Shown: piece after piece, positions 1 to 8,082 of the stretch
Position numbering within the stretch: the first letter of the stretch is position 1
Layout: the number at the start of each line of letters is the position of its first letter
NCBI RefSeq assembly: GCF_004331645.1
Contig: NZ_SJSK01000001.1
Coordinates: 868,001-932,000, forward strand
Direction of reading: 5' to 3'
Source: Pedobacter frigiditerrae
GTDB taxonomy: Bacteria > Bacteroidota > Bacteroidia > Sphingobacteriales > Sphingobacteriaceae
DNA: 64,000 nt
Position numbers and translations under genes: made by a program
Notes under the pieces: model-generated
The model's database searches: none
What the model was told of the DNA's origin: nothing
Seen by the model: only the letters and a program-made list of their open reading frames with translations

Positions 1-1871
1 CCAGTTAGCTCATTTTGTTTAAGTATTCTGTAAGCAGAAAGTGTTGTATTCCATTTGCCATCAAACCAATCTTTCTTAATACCAATCTCGTGGTTAGTTC
101 CAGTAATTGGATCTGGAGTTCCTCCGCTACGCAATAATCCACTTTGTGGGGTAAAGGCTTCGTCATAAACAGCATATACAGCAGTGTTTTTATCTATAGA
201 TACGCTTAAGCCAATTCTAGGTGTAAAGTGTTTTGCTTTATCAGAAGGCCCGCCCCATGCAGATTGACTAACATAAGTATACCTTCCTGCCAAGGTTAAA
301 CGAGCTTTATTGTTAAAAAATCCAAGCTCATCTTGTACATAACCGCTAAGATATTTCTGATCCATTAAACCACCAGCAGCAATAGCTCTTTGCTCTAAAG
401 GAGTATCTCTATCAAAATTAGGATAACCATTAGAAGGAAAACCATAGTTAGGATTGTTTAAATCGAACGGAGAAGACGGTAAATCTAAGTCATGAGACTG
501 ACCCCAATCAGCTAAATAATCTTTTTTACCACCGTCAAAACCTGCAATAATTCTGTGGTTTATGCCGCCAGTTTTTACTTCACCATTGATAAAGAACTGC
601 GCTAATTTCATTGTGCTTTCTGCATCCCATATACCAACATTTCTAATTACAGTATTATTTGCATTGATTACAGATGGCCATGAACTTGTTCCTGTTTGCA
701 AATATTTTGAATAAGCAACTTGAGCGGTTAATTTCCAATCAGTGCTAAAATTGTGCTGTAAATTCAAGAAAACACTATGATCGTTAATTCTGGTAGGTTG
801 CACACCAGGTTGAGTAAGCGTAAAATTTCTAGGTAACGAAGCATAACCTCCGTCTGGTTTAAAGATATAATAAGAACCTACTTCAGTCATTTTTGCATTT
901 TGCAATGTATACTCTGCTGTAAATTTGGTGTTATTTGATATTTGGTAGCTCAGGGATGGCGCAAATGTATACCTGTCGTTTTTTTCAAAAGGTCTAAAAG
1001 AGCCTTTTGTTTGCATTGCAGCATTTAATCTAAATAATAGTTTTCCGTCTGTGGTTATCCTTCTATCAAAATCAACAGTTGTTCTATATAGATCATAGCT
1101 GCCAAGCGTAAAAGAAACTTCACCTTTGTTAAAGCCAGAAGGTTTTTTGGTAACTACATTATACATTCCACTTGGATCGCCATTACCCAGCATAAAACCA
1201 GCCGGACCTTTTACAAATTCGATATGGTCTACAATGCTCATATCTTCAGTTAGGGGTCCCCAATAAGAAGAAACAAAGTTGAAACCATTGCGCATGGCCT
1301 GAATTTGAGAACCACGCATTGTAATATTGGTATATAAATCTCCCCAGTGCTCTAATCTTGTTGCACCACTTACGTTTCTAATCAAACCATCGCTCATGCT
1401 AATGATTTGTTGATCTTTTATAACTTGATCACTAATTGTCTGAATATTTTGTGGAGCTTCTAAAATGGGTTCATTTAACCTTAATGAAGCAGATGGTAAG
1501 CTAACCTTATACTTGTTTTTTATTCCAGCTATTGTTACTTCGTTTAAAGCCTGGCTATTTTCAGTAAGTATGAAATCTAAAACCAATGTCTGTCCAGCAG
1601 TTGCTGTTACTTCTTTTTCTTGAGCATTTACACCAACAGAACTAATTTTTAGTGTGTAACTTCCGGGTTTAACCCTTTGTAGCGTGTATTCGCCGTTGGC
1701 ATTAGTAGTTGTGCCTAAGTTTTTATTTTTTAAGCCAATGCTAACATATTGTGCAGGCTTGCCGTCGGCTGTTGTAATTTTTCCTTTTATGGTGGCATTC
1801 TGTTGTGCCGAGGCGGAGATTGAAAAAATTGTAAAGAAGAGTAGGATCGCGTTTTGTAACTGTATTTTCAT
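1..1871 (-). CDS. TonB-dependent siderophore-type receptor, 5' part
   Basis: Outer-membrane TonB-dependent receptor, open at the window edge, so only about 623 N-terminal residues are visible. It starts with a signal peptide (MKIQLQNAILLFF...SASAQQ). A carboxypeptidase-regulatory-like beta domain follows at about residues 25-105 (ATIKGKITTADGKPAQYVSI). Then comes a plug domain (APQNIQTISDQVIKDQ, DHIEFVKGPAGFMLGNGDPSG) and the first beta-barrel strands. The plug motif 'GPAGFMLGNGDPSGMYNVVTKKP' type (GNGDPSG core) is typical of ferric-siderophore receptors such as the FhuA/FpvA group. The substrate is unknown. The C-terminal barrel lies outside the window. The ATG at 1871 is the natural start because the signal peptide begins there. 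Confidence 0.9.
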   Translation of the reverse strand, partial: MKIQLQNAILLFFTIFSISASAQQNATIKGKITTADGKPAQYVSIGLKNKNLGTTTNANGEYTLQRVKPGSYTLKISSVGVNAQEKEVTATAGQTLVLDFILTENSQALNEVTIAGIKNKYKVSLPSASLRLNEPILEAPQNIQTISDQVIKDQQIISMSDGLIRNVSGATRLEHWGDLYTNITMRGSQIQAMRNGFNFVSSYWGPLTEDMSIVDHIEFVKGPAGFMLGNGDPSGMYNVVTKKPSGFNKGEVSFTLGSYDLYRTTVDFDRRITTDGKLLFRLNAAMQTKGSFRPFEKNDRYTFAPSLSYQISNNTKFTAEYTLQNAKMTEVGSYYIFKPDGGYASLPRNFTLTQPGVQPTRINDHSVFLNLQHNFSTDWKLTAQVAYSKYLQTGTSSWPSVINANNTVIRNVGIWDAESTMKLAQFFINGEVKTGGINHRIIAGFDGGKKDYLADWGQSHDLDLPSSPFDLNNPNYGFPSNGYPNFDRDTPLEQRAIAAGGLMDQKYLSGYVQDELGFFNNKARLTLAGRYTYVSQSAWGGPSDKAKHFTPRIGLSVSIDKNTAVYAVYDEAFTPQSGLLRSGGTPDPITGTNHEIGIKKDWFDGKWNTTLSAYRILKQNELT

Positions 1872-2097
1872 CGTTGTTCTTATTTGGATTAATTCTAAAG
1901 AGCCGCAAATTAACAACGAAAAAGCTAAGTATCCAAATTATTTTGAATTATTCTAAATAAGAAAACAAAAAAGGATTAGCAGGCTCTTATCTAAGTTCAG
2001 AATAATTTAAAAAAGATCAAGTAGGTGGTTAAGGTATAGTAAATCGAAATCAAGTTATCGGTTTTGGCATATTATACGCACTGTATATTAGTTATCT

Positions 2098-2141
2098 TTC
2101 GTTCATCTTACGTTCATCCTTCGTTTATCTTACGTTATTTT
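2098..2141. repeat. 11-bp tandem repeat, four copies
   Basis: Four consecutive 11-mers follow the pattern T(T/A)CGTT(C/T/A)(A/T)T(C/T)(T/C): TTCGTTCATCT, TACGTTCATCC, TTCGTTTATCT and TACGTTATTTT. The same unit recurs in tandem at 29449-29481. It is non-coding and its function is unknown. Confidence 0.75.
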
Positions 2142-2264
2142 GCCGTTTATATAACGCTTCATAACTGTTGGATTAGGGTAATTGAAAAATTCAGTAAGTG
2201 GTATTACTAACAATAGCTCTAAAAATTTTATTTTTTTGAATCCAGTTTTTCAGCCATAAAAAAA

Positions 2265-2284
2265 GGCATCATAATTATGATGCC
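2265..2284 (-). terminator. Hairpin terminator after DUF4397 gene
   Basis: A perfect 20-bp palindrome made of GGCATCATAA and its reverse complement. On the minus strand it is followed by a run of seven T, which fits an intrinsic terminator for the lipoprotein gene ending at 2307. Confidence 0.8.
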
Positions 2285-2306
2285 CTTTAAAATTTTTTAT
2301 AAAAAT

Positions 2307-3026
2307 CTATTGTTGCTTAAATAGTTGTGCGCTAAAAGGATGTTCATTTGAATTTGCAGGAGTAACTAATCCTCTAGCAATAATGGTGTAATGAAATCCC
2401 GCAGCAATTACAGAACCAGGTAATGATGCTAAAACATTTCCCGTTGCTTTATCTTTAATATCAAATGTAAAAGTTCCAGCTGTAAGTGATGTGTAGGTAC
2501 TTGCTTCTTTGAAAAGCTTGTTTGTGGTTATTGTTGCACCAGCATTAATTACTAAATCAAGCGCTGGAGCATCAGGAGATAAGTTAATGAAGCGAACAAA
2601 TGCATTTGTACTCGATGTCGCACTTAGATCATCCGTTAATAATAATCCATCCAAACCAGTTGGCCTATTGATTAGGAAATAAGAAAAGTAAGTATTTTGA
2701 AGTAATGTAATACTTTTTGTTAAAAGACTCTCTGGTCTGCCAGAAGTTGTGAATTTAATATTATAGGTACCTGGACTAACTTTAGCATAATTTAACCCTC
2801 CACCAAATGGTAAGGCTGCTGCATTTGCTTTTGAGTCATTTAAATATACATCGTAGGTTGAAAACGTAGGAGAGGCATTAAACACTGAAACCGCAGTAAA
2901 TGCTGTTTCTACTGGCGTATCTTTTTTACAAGAACTAAATGAAATTGCGCTAAATAATACAATAGCTAAATAGAATTTATTTAGAAATGATTTCTTGGAT
3001 GTTATAGAAGTAAAATTTTTTGTCAT
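2307..3026 (-). CDS. DUF4397-domain lipoprotein
   Basis: Predicted secreted lipoprotein of 239 residues. The N-terminal hydrophobic stretch ends in a lipobox-like FSSC followed by KKD, as expected for a signal peptidase II site. The body carries two beta-rich repeats typical of DUF4397: SVFNASPTFSTYDVYLND near residue 45 and RFINLSPDAPALDLVIN near residue 145, each followed by a short 'lift' or ideal-number-like beta segment (NYAKVSPGTYNIKF; SLTAGTFTFDI). Its function is unknown, and it is probably anchored in the periplasm or on the surface. A TTG lies six bases upstream, but the ATG at 3026 gives the more usual start (MTKNFTSITSKK). Confidence 0.8.
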   Translation of the reverse strand: MTKNFTSITSKKSFLNKFYLAIVLFSAISFSSCKKDTPVETAFTAVSVFNASPTFSTYDVYLNDSKANAAALPFGGGLNYAKVSPGTYNIKFTTSGRPESLLTKSITLLQNTYFSYFLINRPTGLDGLLLTDDLSATSSTNAFVRFINLSPDAPALDLVINAGATITTNKLFKEASTYTSLTAGTFTFDIKDKATGNVLASLPGSVIAAGFHYTIIARGLVTPANSNEHPFSAQLFKQQ

Positions 3027-3200
3027 GATCAAATTAAATAGGGATAAGATATTTGTTAATTTATCTTATTACTGATATCTTAATTATTACAAATATTGTG
3101 TTTTATCTTAACAAAACGATGTTAAACTTTGTTAAATGAAAAAACGTTTCAATACAATTCCTTAAAAAGCAACGTAAAAATGTAAAAAAATGAGATTAAT

Positions 3201-3232
3201 ATTGCGTAACTCATTTTTTATTTAAACCTTTG
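3201..3232 (+). promoter_or_regulatory. Predicted promoter of the arg cluster
   Basis: ATTG at 3201-3204 and AACCTTTG at 3225-3232 resemble the Bacteroidota -33 (TTTG) and -7 (TAnnTTTG) boxes with a 20-bp spacer. One mismatch is present in the -7 box. Transcription would start near 3240 and give a leader of about 250 nt before the GNAT gene, containing the small ORF at 3271. Confidence 0.5.
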
Positions 3233-3270
3233 CGCCTCAACTAATTTAATACGGATTAGCAAACAAAATA

Positions 3271-3405
3271 ATGAGCAAGAATATTATCCATAAACTTTCA
3301 ATTTTAGAAGCAAAGAATATTGCATCTAAAAGCTTGTTTATTGAACGCTTACACCCCGTATTTTACATTACTACCAATCGGCAAAATTATACGCCGCGTA
3401 TTTAG
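3271..3405 (+). CDS. Small ORF in the arg leader, 44 aa
   Basis: An ATG-initiated 44-codon ORF (MSKNIIHKLSILEAKNIASK...) lies entirely between the predicted arg promoter and the GNAT gene. I do not recognise the protein. It has three Arg codons but no run of them, so it is not an obvious attenuator peptide. It could be an upstream regulatory ORF, a real small protein or chance. Confidence 0.3.
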   Translation: MSKNIIHKLSILEAKNIASKSLFIERLHPVFYITTNRQNYTPRI

Positions 3406-3491
3406 TACATCTTACTATAATACCAACGAGGAATTGATCCTCTCTAAAAACCCAATTAACAAGAATACCTTAATTTTTCGTTAGAAAACGA

Positions 3492-4187
3492 ATGAATATT
3501 AATGAATTTATAGTACAAGTCGCTATCGCTGAACATTATGTTTTTGCAGAAGAGATTGTAACAGAAATGGCTGAATCTGCAAAAGCTAGAGGTACGGGCA
3601 TTGCTAAACGTTCGCCAGAATATATTGCCAGCAAAATGAAAGAGGGCAAATCGGTGATTGCTTTTCATAAAGATGGCTCTTGGGCTGGCTTTTGCTATAT
3701 AGAAACTTGGAGCCACGGTCAATTTGTTGCTAACTCTGGCTTAATTGTTAGCCCGAAGTATAGAAAAGGAGGCTTGGCTCATGCCATAAAGCAAGAAATC
3801 TTTAATCTTTCCAGATCATTATATCCCAAGGCAAAAATATTTGGTTTAACTACTGGATTAGCCGTGATGAAAATCAATTCTGATTTAGGTTACGAACCTG
3901 TTACTTATTCTGAGTTAACGCAAGATGAAGATTTTTGGAAAGGCTGTCAAAGCTGTGTGAATTTCGAGATTTTAAAAATGAAGGATCGCAAAAACTGTAT
4001 GTGTACAGCAATGCTTTATGATCCGGCAGAGAAGAAACACGAAGCAGCAAAGCTCTTTGCAGAAGAATTACAGAAAAAACCTGGATTGTATGAACGTTTC
4101 ATGCGTATTAAATCGAGATTGGTTATTAAACCAAAGTTTGGATTGAAATCCATTTTAGTATTGTTTACCCTTTTATTTAATAAATAG
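3492..4187 (+). CDS. GNAT acyltransferase heading the arginine cluster
   Basis: GNAT-fold N-acyltransferase of 231 residues. The acyl-CoA binding region is visible as GLIVSPKYRKGGLAHAIK (about residues 83-100), a variant of the R/Q-x-x-G-x-G/A loop. Its place directly before argG, with only a few bases between them, and the absence of any other argA/argJ suggest that it supplies the N-acylglutamate that starts arginine synthesis. Whether the acyl group is acetyl or succinyl cannot be read from sequence. The C-terminal third carries C152, C155, C169 and C171 (CxxC-x13-CxC), which could bind metal. The tail from about residue 185 is basic and hydrophobic (FGLKSILVLFTLLF), possibly membrane-associated. 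The role is inferred from context. Confidence 0.75.
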   Translation: MNINEFIVQVAIAEHYVFAEEIVTEMAESAKARGTGIAKRSPEYIASKMKEGKSVIAFHKDGSWAGFCYIETWSHGQFVANSGLIVSPKYRKGGLAHAIKQEIFNLSRSLYPKAKIFGLTTGLAVMKINSDLGYEPVTYSELTQDEDFWKGCQSCVNFEILKMKDRKNCMCTAMLYDPAEKKHEAAKLFAEELQKKPGLYERFMRIKSRLVIKPKFGLKSILVLFTLLFNK

Positions 4188-4192
4188 AATTG

Positions 4193-5392
4193 ATGAAGAA
4201 GAAAGTTGTCTTAGCGTTTAGCGGAGGATTAGACACCTCATTTTGCTGCATCCATTTAGCAGAAGATCGTAATTTAGAAGTTCATTCAGTTATTGTAAAT
4301 ACTGGCGGATTTTCTGATGAAGAGTTGCAAGAAATTGAAAAACGTGCTTATGCTTTAGGTGTGGCATCTCACGCTGTGGTTGATGAAACTGAAAGCTACT
4401 ATGATGGTTGCATCAAATATTTAATATTCGGTAACGTATTAAAAAATGCTACTTACCCACTTTCTGTTAGTGCAGAACGTGTTAGCCAAGCTACTGCAAT
4501 TGCTAATTATGTAAAGAAAATTGGTGCAGATTACGTTGCTCATGGAAGTACTGGAGCTGGTAACGATCAAGTTCGTTTTGACATGATTTTCAACATCCTT
4601 ATTCCTGGAGTAGAGATTATCACGCCAATTAGAGATTTAAAATTATCACGCGAAGCTGAAATAGAATATTTAGCTAAACACGGTGTAGAATATAGCGCAG
4701 AGAAAGCTAGATACTCTATTAATAAGGGTTTATGGGGGACATCTGTTGGAGGAAAGGAAACTTTAACTTCTAACGAAACTTTACCAGAAAGCGCATGGCC
4801 AACTCAGGTTTCAGAGACTGAAGCTAAAAGAATTGAATTAACTTTCGATAAAGGTGAATTGGTTGCAATTGATGGAGAAAAATTACATCCTGTAGTAGCT
4901 ATCCAAAAATTACAAGCAATTGCTCAGCCTTTCGGTATTGGTAGAGATATCCATGTGGGCGATACCATTATAGGTATTAAAGGTCGTGTTGGTTTTGAGG
5001 CTGCGGCCCCAATTATCATAATCAAAGCGCACCATACTTTAGAAAAACATACTTTAACCAAATGGCAACTAAGTTGGAAAGAACAGTTGTCATCTTTCTA
5101 CGGAAACTGGTTACATGAAGGTCAATTTCATGACCCAGTTATGCGGAATATTGAAGCGTTTTTAGCCGATACACAAAAAGTTGTAAGTGGTAAGGTATTT
5201 GTTGAATTATTGCCTTATCGTTTCCAAATTATTGGGATAGAATCTAACCATGATTTAATGAGCAATAAATTTGGTAGCTACGGCGAAATGAATAATGCTT
5301 GGAGCGGAGATGACGTTAAAGGTTTCTCTAAAATTTTCGGTAACCAAGTAATGATATGGCATAAAGTTAATGGTGAAGAAGCCGAAAGCTAA
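4193..5392 (+). CDS. argG: Argininosuccinate synthase
   Basis: Catalyses ATP-dependent condensation of citrulline and aspartate to argininosuccinate in the cytoplasm. The 399-residue protein begins MKKKVVLAFSGGLDTSFC, which contains the SGGLDTS pyrophosphatase loop that binds ATP. The family motif HGSTGAGNDQVRFD lies near residue 120. Full length is typical. A TTG three bases upstream is in frame, but the ATG at 4193 is the conventional start. The GNAT gene ends just upstream (4187), so the two are probably cotranscribed. In this pathway the enzyme works after ArgE has freed citrulline from its acyl group. Confidence 0.97.
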   Translation: MKKKVVLAFSGGLDTSFCCIHLAEDRNLEVHSVIVNTGGFSDEELQEIEKRAYALGVASHAVVDETESYYDGCIKYLIFGNVLKNATYPLSVSAERVSQATAIANYVKKIGADYVAHGSTGAGNDQVRFDMIFNILIPGVEIITPIRDLKLSREAEIEYLAKHGVEYSAEKARYSINKGLWGTSVGGKETLTSNETLPESAWPTQVSETEAKRIELTFDKGELVAIDGEKLHPVVAIQKLQAIAQPFGIGRDIHVGDTIIGIKGRVGFEAAAPIIIIKAHHTLEKHTLTKWQLSWKEQLSSFYGNWLHEGQFHDPVMRNIEAFLADTQKVVSGKVFVELLPYRFQIIGIESNHDLMSNKFGSYGEMNNAWSGDDVKGFSKIFGNQVMIWHKVNGEEAES

Positions 5393-5428
5393 AAGACTAA
5401 AGAATAAAACTGCTGTACATACTTCATA

Positions 5429-5490
5429 ATTGCGAGGAGGAACGATGAAGCAAGCTCCCTAATGTTGTCATCCTGAGCCTGTCGAAGGAC
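5429..5490. repeat. Dispersed intergenic repeat fragments after argG
   Basis: This region has two pieces typical of dispersed bacterial intergenic repeats: TTGCGAGGAGGAACGATGAA near 5430, followed by TGTCATCCTGAGCCTGTCGA at 5466. The second belongs to the same TGTCAT..CTGAG..CGAAG family as the hairpins at 6841-6898 and 12109-12180 and the fragment near 24240. Confidence 0.6.
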
Positions 5491-5502
5491 AATAAATAAA
5501 AT

Positions 5503-5853
5503 ATGATAGAAATCCTTTCAAAAGAAAATTGTTTAAGCCATTACAAATGGGGTGATAATTGTGAGGGATGGAATTTTGTAAGCAAAGCTGATGCAGCAAT
5601 TAAACAAGAGGTAATGCCAGCTCAAACTGCTGAGAAATTACATTTTCACGCTTTTGCAGAGCAATTTTTCTACATATTGAAAGGACAGGCAACGTTTTTA
5701 ATTGAGGAGGAAACCGTAACAGTCAATGCAAATACCGGCTTGCAAATAAAGGCAGGCGACAAACATAAAATCTCGAATGAAACAAATCAAGATTTAGAAT
5801 TTATACTTTTCTCCTATCCATCAACTCAAAATGACAGAACAGATTGTGAATAG
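5503..5853 (+). CDS. Cupin-domain protein in the arg cluster
   Basis: Single-domain cupin of 116 residues. Motif 1 is visible as KLHFHAFAEQFFYILKGQA (about residues 46-64), with two His and a downstream Glu/Gln able to hold a metal. Motif 2 is GLQIKAGDKHKI (about 82-93). Its stop codon lies 23 bases inside argC (start 5831), so the two are likely translationally coupled. It may be a small-molecule binding or isomerase-type cupin, but its substrate and any link to arginine are unknown. Family assignment is firm; function is not. Confidence 0.8.
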   Translation: MIEILSKENCLSHYKWGDNCEGWNFVSKADAAIKQEVMPAQTAEKLHFHAFAEQFFYILKGQATFLIEEETVTVNANTGLQIKAGDKHKISNETNQDLEFILFSYPSTQNDRTDCE

Positions 5854-6835
5854 TAAAAAAATAAAAGCAGGTATAATCGGCGGTGCAGGTTATACTGGTG
5901 GTGAAATGTTGCGTATTTTGGTTAATCACCCAAACGTGGAAATCGCTTTCGTAAATAGCACAAGCAACGCTGGAAATTTAATTTCTGATGTACACACTGA
6001 TTTAATTGGTGATACCGATTTGAAATTTACAAGCGACATCCCTCAGGATATCGATGTGCTGTTTTTATGTGTTGGCCACGGCGATGCAAAGAAATTTCTA
6101 GCAGCAAGTCCAATTAATGAAAACATTAAAATCATCGATTTATCACAAGATTTTAGATTAAATCGTAATTCGTCAATCGAAAATCGTCAATTTGTTTATG
6201 GTTTGCCAGAATTAAATAGAGATAAAATAAAATCAGCAAAAAACATTGCTAATCCAGGTTGTTTCGCGACTTGCATACAGTTGGGCTTATTGCCTTTAGC
6301 TGCAAAAGGATTGATTAAGAGCGAAGTTCACATCAATGCTACCACTGGTTCAACTGGTGCTGGACAAAGCTTAGCAACAACCTCACATTTTAGTTGGAGA
6401 AATAACAATCTTTCTATTTACAAAGCTTTTGAACATCAACATTTAAATGAAATTGGAGAAAGTTTAGGACAGCTTCAGCCATCAATTTCTGAAGCTTTAA
6501 ATTTCATCCCACAACGTGGTGCTTTTACTAGGGGCATTTTAGCTTCAATGTATTTAGAAAGTGATTTGACTTTAGAAGAAGCTCAAACTATTTACGAAGA
6601 TTACTATACTGCACATCCATTTACACACGTAAGTCGGAAAAACATAGATTTAAAACAGGTTGTAAATACCAATAAAGCATTGGTTCATATCGAAAAACAC
6701 GGCAATAAATTATTTATCATCAGTGCGATCGACAATCTTTTAAAAGGTGCAAGCGGACAAGCGGTTCAGAATATGAACTTAATGTTTGGCTTGGAAGAAA
6801 CGGCTGGCTTGAAGTTGAAAGCGGCCTATTTTTAA
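5831..6835 (+). CDS. argC: N-acyl-gamma-glutamyl-phosphate reductase
   Basis: NADPH-dependent reductase converting N-acylglutamyl phosphate to the semialdehyde, the third step of arginine synthesis. The N-terminus (KIKAGIIGGAGYTGGEMLRIL) holds the nucleotide-binding GxxGxxG loop. The catalytic cysteine lies in IANPGCFATCIQLGL near residue 150. The C-terminal INLLKGASGQAVQNMNL-type signature (DNLLKGASGQAVQ) is intact. At 334 residues the length is normal. The start overlaps the cupin gene by 23 bases, and the ATG at 5831 gives a short leader before the Rossmann fold. Confidence 0.96.
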   Translation: MTEQIVNSKKIKAGIIGGAGYTGGEMLRILVNHPNVEIAFVNSTSNAGNLISDVHTDLIGDTDLKFTSDIPQDIDVLFLCVGHGDAKKFLAASPINENIKIIDLSQDFRLNRNSSIENRQFVYGLPELNRDKIKSAKNIANPGCFATCIQLGLLPLAAKGLIKSEVHINATTGSTGAGQSLATTSHFSWRNNNLSIYKAFEHQHLNEIGESLGQLQPSISEALNFIPQRGAFTRGILASMYLESDLTLEEAQTIYEDYYTAHPFTHVSRKNIDLKQVVNTNKALVHIEKHGNKLFIISAIDNLLKGASGQAVQNMNLMFGLEETAGLKLKAAYF

Positions 6836-6840
6836 TTACT

Positions 6841-6898
6841 TGTCATACTGAGGAACGAAGTATCTCAAAAGTAGATTCTTCGCAAGCTCAGAATGACA
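6841..6898. repeat. Palindromic dispersed repeat between argC and argD
   Basis: A long imperfect inverted repeat. TGTCAT-CTGAG-CGAAG-ATCT on the left arm pairs with AGAT-CTTCG-CTCAG-ATGACA on the right arm. Related copies lie at 5466 and 12109-12180. RNA from either strand would fold into a long hairpin within the operon message. Confidence 0.75.
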
Positions 6899-6912
6899 AA
6901 AACTCTAAGAAA

Positions 6913-8043
6913 ATGAATTTATTCGACGTATACCCACTTAACGATATAGAAATTACAAAAGCATCAGGCAGTAATGTTTGGGATGCTAACGAACAAAAAT
7001 ATTTAGATTTATATGGCGGTCACGCTGTGATAGCTATTGGTCATACTAACCCACATTATGTAACTCGTTTAACCGACCAATTAAACAAAGTTGGATTTTA
7101 TTCTAATTCAGTTAAAATTCCGTTGCAGGTTCAATTGGCAGAGAAATTAGGCGAAGTTTCTGGCAAAAAAGATTTCCAGTTATTCTTATGTAATTCTGGT
7201 GCCGAAGCAAATGAAAATGCTTTAAAATTGGCATCGTTTTACAATGGAAGAAAAAAGGTAATTGCTTTTTCTGGTTCATTCCACGGACGTACTTCATTGG
7301 CTGTAGCCGTTACTGATAATCCGAAAATTGTTGCGCCAGTTAACCAAACTGAAAACGTAGTCTTTTTACCTCACAATAACGAAGTTGCTTTAGAAGAAAC
7401 TTTTAAAGCGCAGGGCGATGAAATTTGCGCTGTAATTATTGAAGGCATTCAAGGTGTTGGCGGCATTAAAGAAGCTTCAAAAAGTTTTTTGCAAAAAATC
7501 CGTTCACTTTGTGATGAATATAATGCAGTTTACATTGCAGATTCTGTTCAATGCGGTTATGGTAGAACAGGTTTATTCTATTCACACGATTACGCTGGCG
7601 TAGAAGCAGATGTTTATACAATGGCTAAAGGAATGGGTAATGGGTTTCCTGTTGCAGGAATTTCAATTGCTCCAAAATTTAAACCTTGGCACGGTGAATT
7701 AGGAACAACTTTCGGAGGGAACCATTTAGCTTGTGCTGCGGCTTTGGCTGTTTTAGAAGTTATGGAAAAAGATAACTTGATGAAAAATGCCGAAGAAATT
7801 GGAAATTATTTAATTGAAGAATTGAATAAATTCGAACAGGTAAAAGAAGTTAGAGGTCGCGGTTTAATGATTGGCATCGAATTGCCAGAAGAACTAGCTC
7901 ACGTTAAAAAGGATTTGTTGTTTAAACATTTCATTTTTACTGGAGAAGCTAAGCCAAATGTAATCCGTTTATTACCCGCTTTAAACTTAACCAAAGCTCA
8001 CGCAGATGAATTTTTGGTGGCATTCAGCAAACTAGTTAAATAA
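6913..8043 (+). CDS. argD: N-acylornithine aminotransferase
   Basis: Class III PLP-dependent aminotransferase that makes N-acylornithine from the ArgC semialdehyde with glutamate as amino donor. Visible signatures include FLCNSGAEANENALKLAS (cofactor-phosphate binding), SFHGRTSLAVAVT, IIEGIQGVGGI and YIADSVQCGYGRTG with the PLP-contacting Asp. The Schiff-base Lys lies in TMAKGMGNGFPVAG. At 376 residues it is the usual bacterial length. It is preceded by the hairpin repeat and followed by argF', all on one strand, and acts in the same cytoplasmic pathway. Confidence 0.95.
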   Translation: MNLFDVYPLNDIEITKASGSNVWDANEQKYLDLYGGHAVIAIGHTNPHYVTRLTDQLNKVGFYSNSVKIPLQVQLAEKLGEVSGKKDFQLFLCNSGAEANENALKLASFYNGRKKVIAFSGSFHGRTSLAVAVTDNPKIVAPVNQTENVVFLPHNNEVALEETFKAQGDEICAVIIEGIQGVGGIKEASKSFLQKIRSLCDEYNAVYIADSVQCGYGRTGLFYSHDYAGVEADVYTMAKGMGNGFPVAGISIAPKFKPWHGELGTTFGGNHLACAAALAVLEVMEKDNLMKNAEEIGNYLIEELNKFEQVKEVRGRGLMIGIELPEELAHVKKDLLFKHFIFTGEAKPNVIRLLPALNLTKAHADEFLVAFSKLVK

Positions 8044-8054
8044 TATTATTTATA

Positions 8055-8080
8055 ATTTAAAGCCCTTTTAGGGGTCTGGA
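8055..8080. repeat. Short dispersed repeat before argF'
   Basis: AAAGCCCTTTTAGGGGTCTG has a CCCTTTTAGGG dyad and a near-identical relative at 17891-17910 (AAGCCCCTTTAGGGGTTTGG). It sits a few bases ahead of the argF' start codon. Confidence 0.6.
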
Positions 8081-8082
8081 GT

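Larger units (their letters stand above)
1872..2306. other. Intergenic region with tandem repeat and terminator
   Basis: No gene is seen in these 435 bases. They separate the TonB receptor from the DUF4397 lipoprotein, both on the minus strand. The region holds the receptor's upstream sequence, an 11-bp tandem repeat at 2098-2141 and a terminator hairpin at 2265-2284. Confidence 0.6.

Noticed and set aside
3271..3405. Arginine attenuator leader peptide
   Set aside because: Only three scattered Arg codons and no terminator/antiterminator pair are seen.
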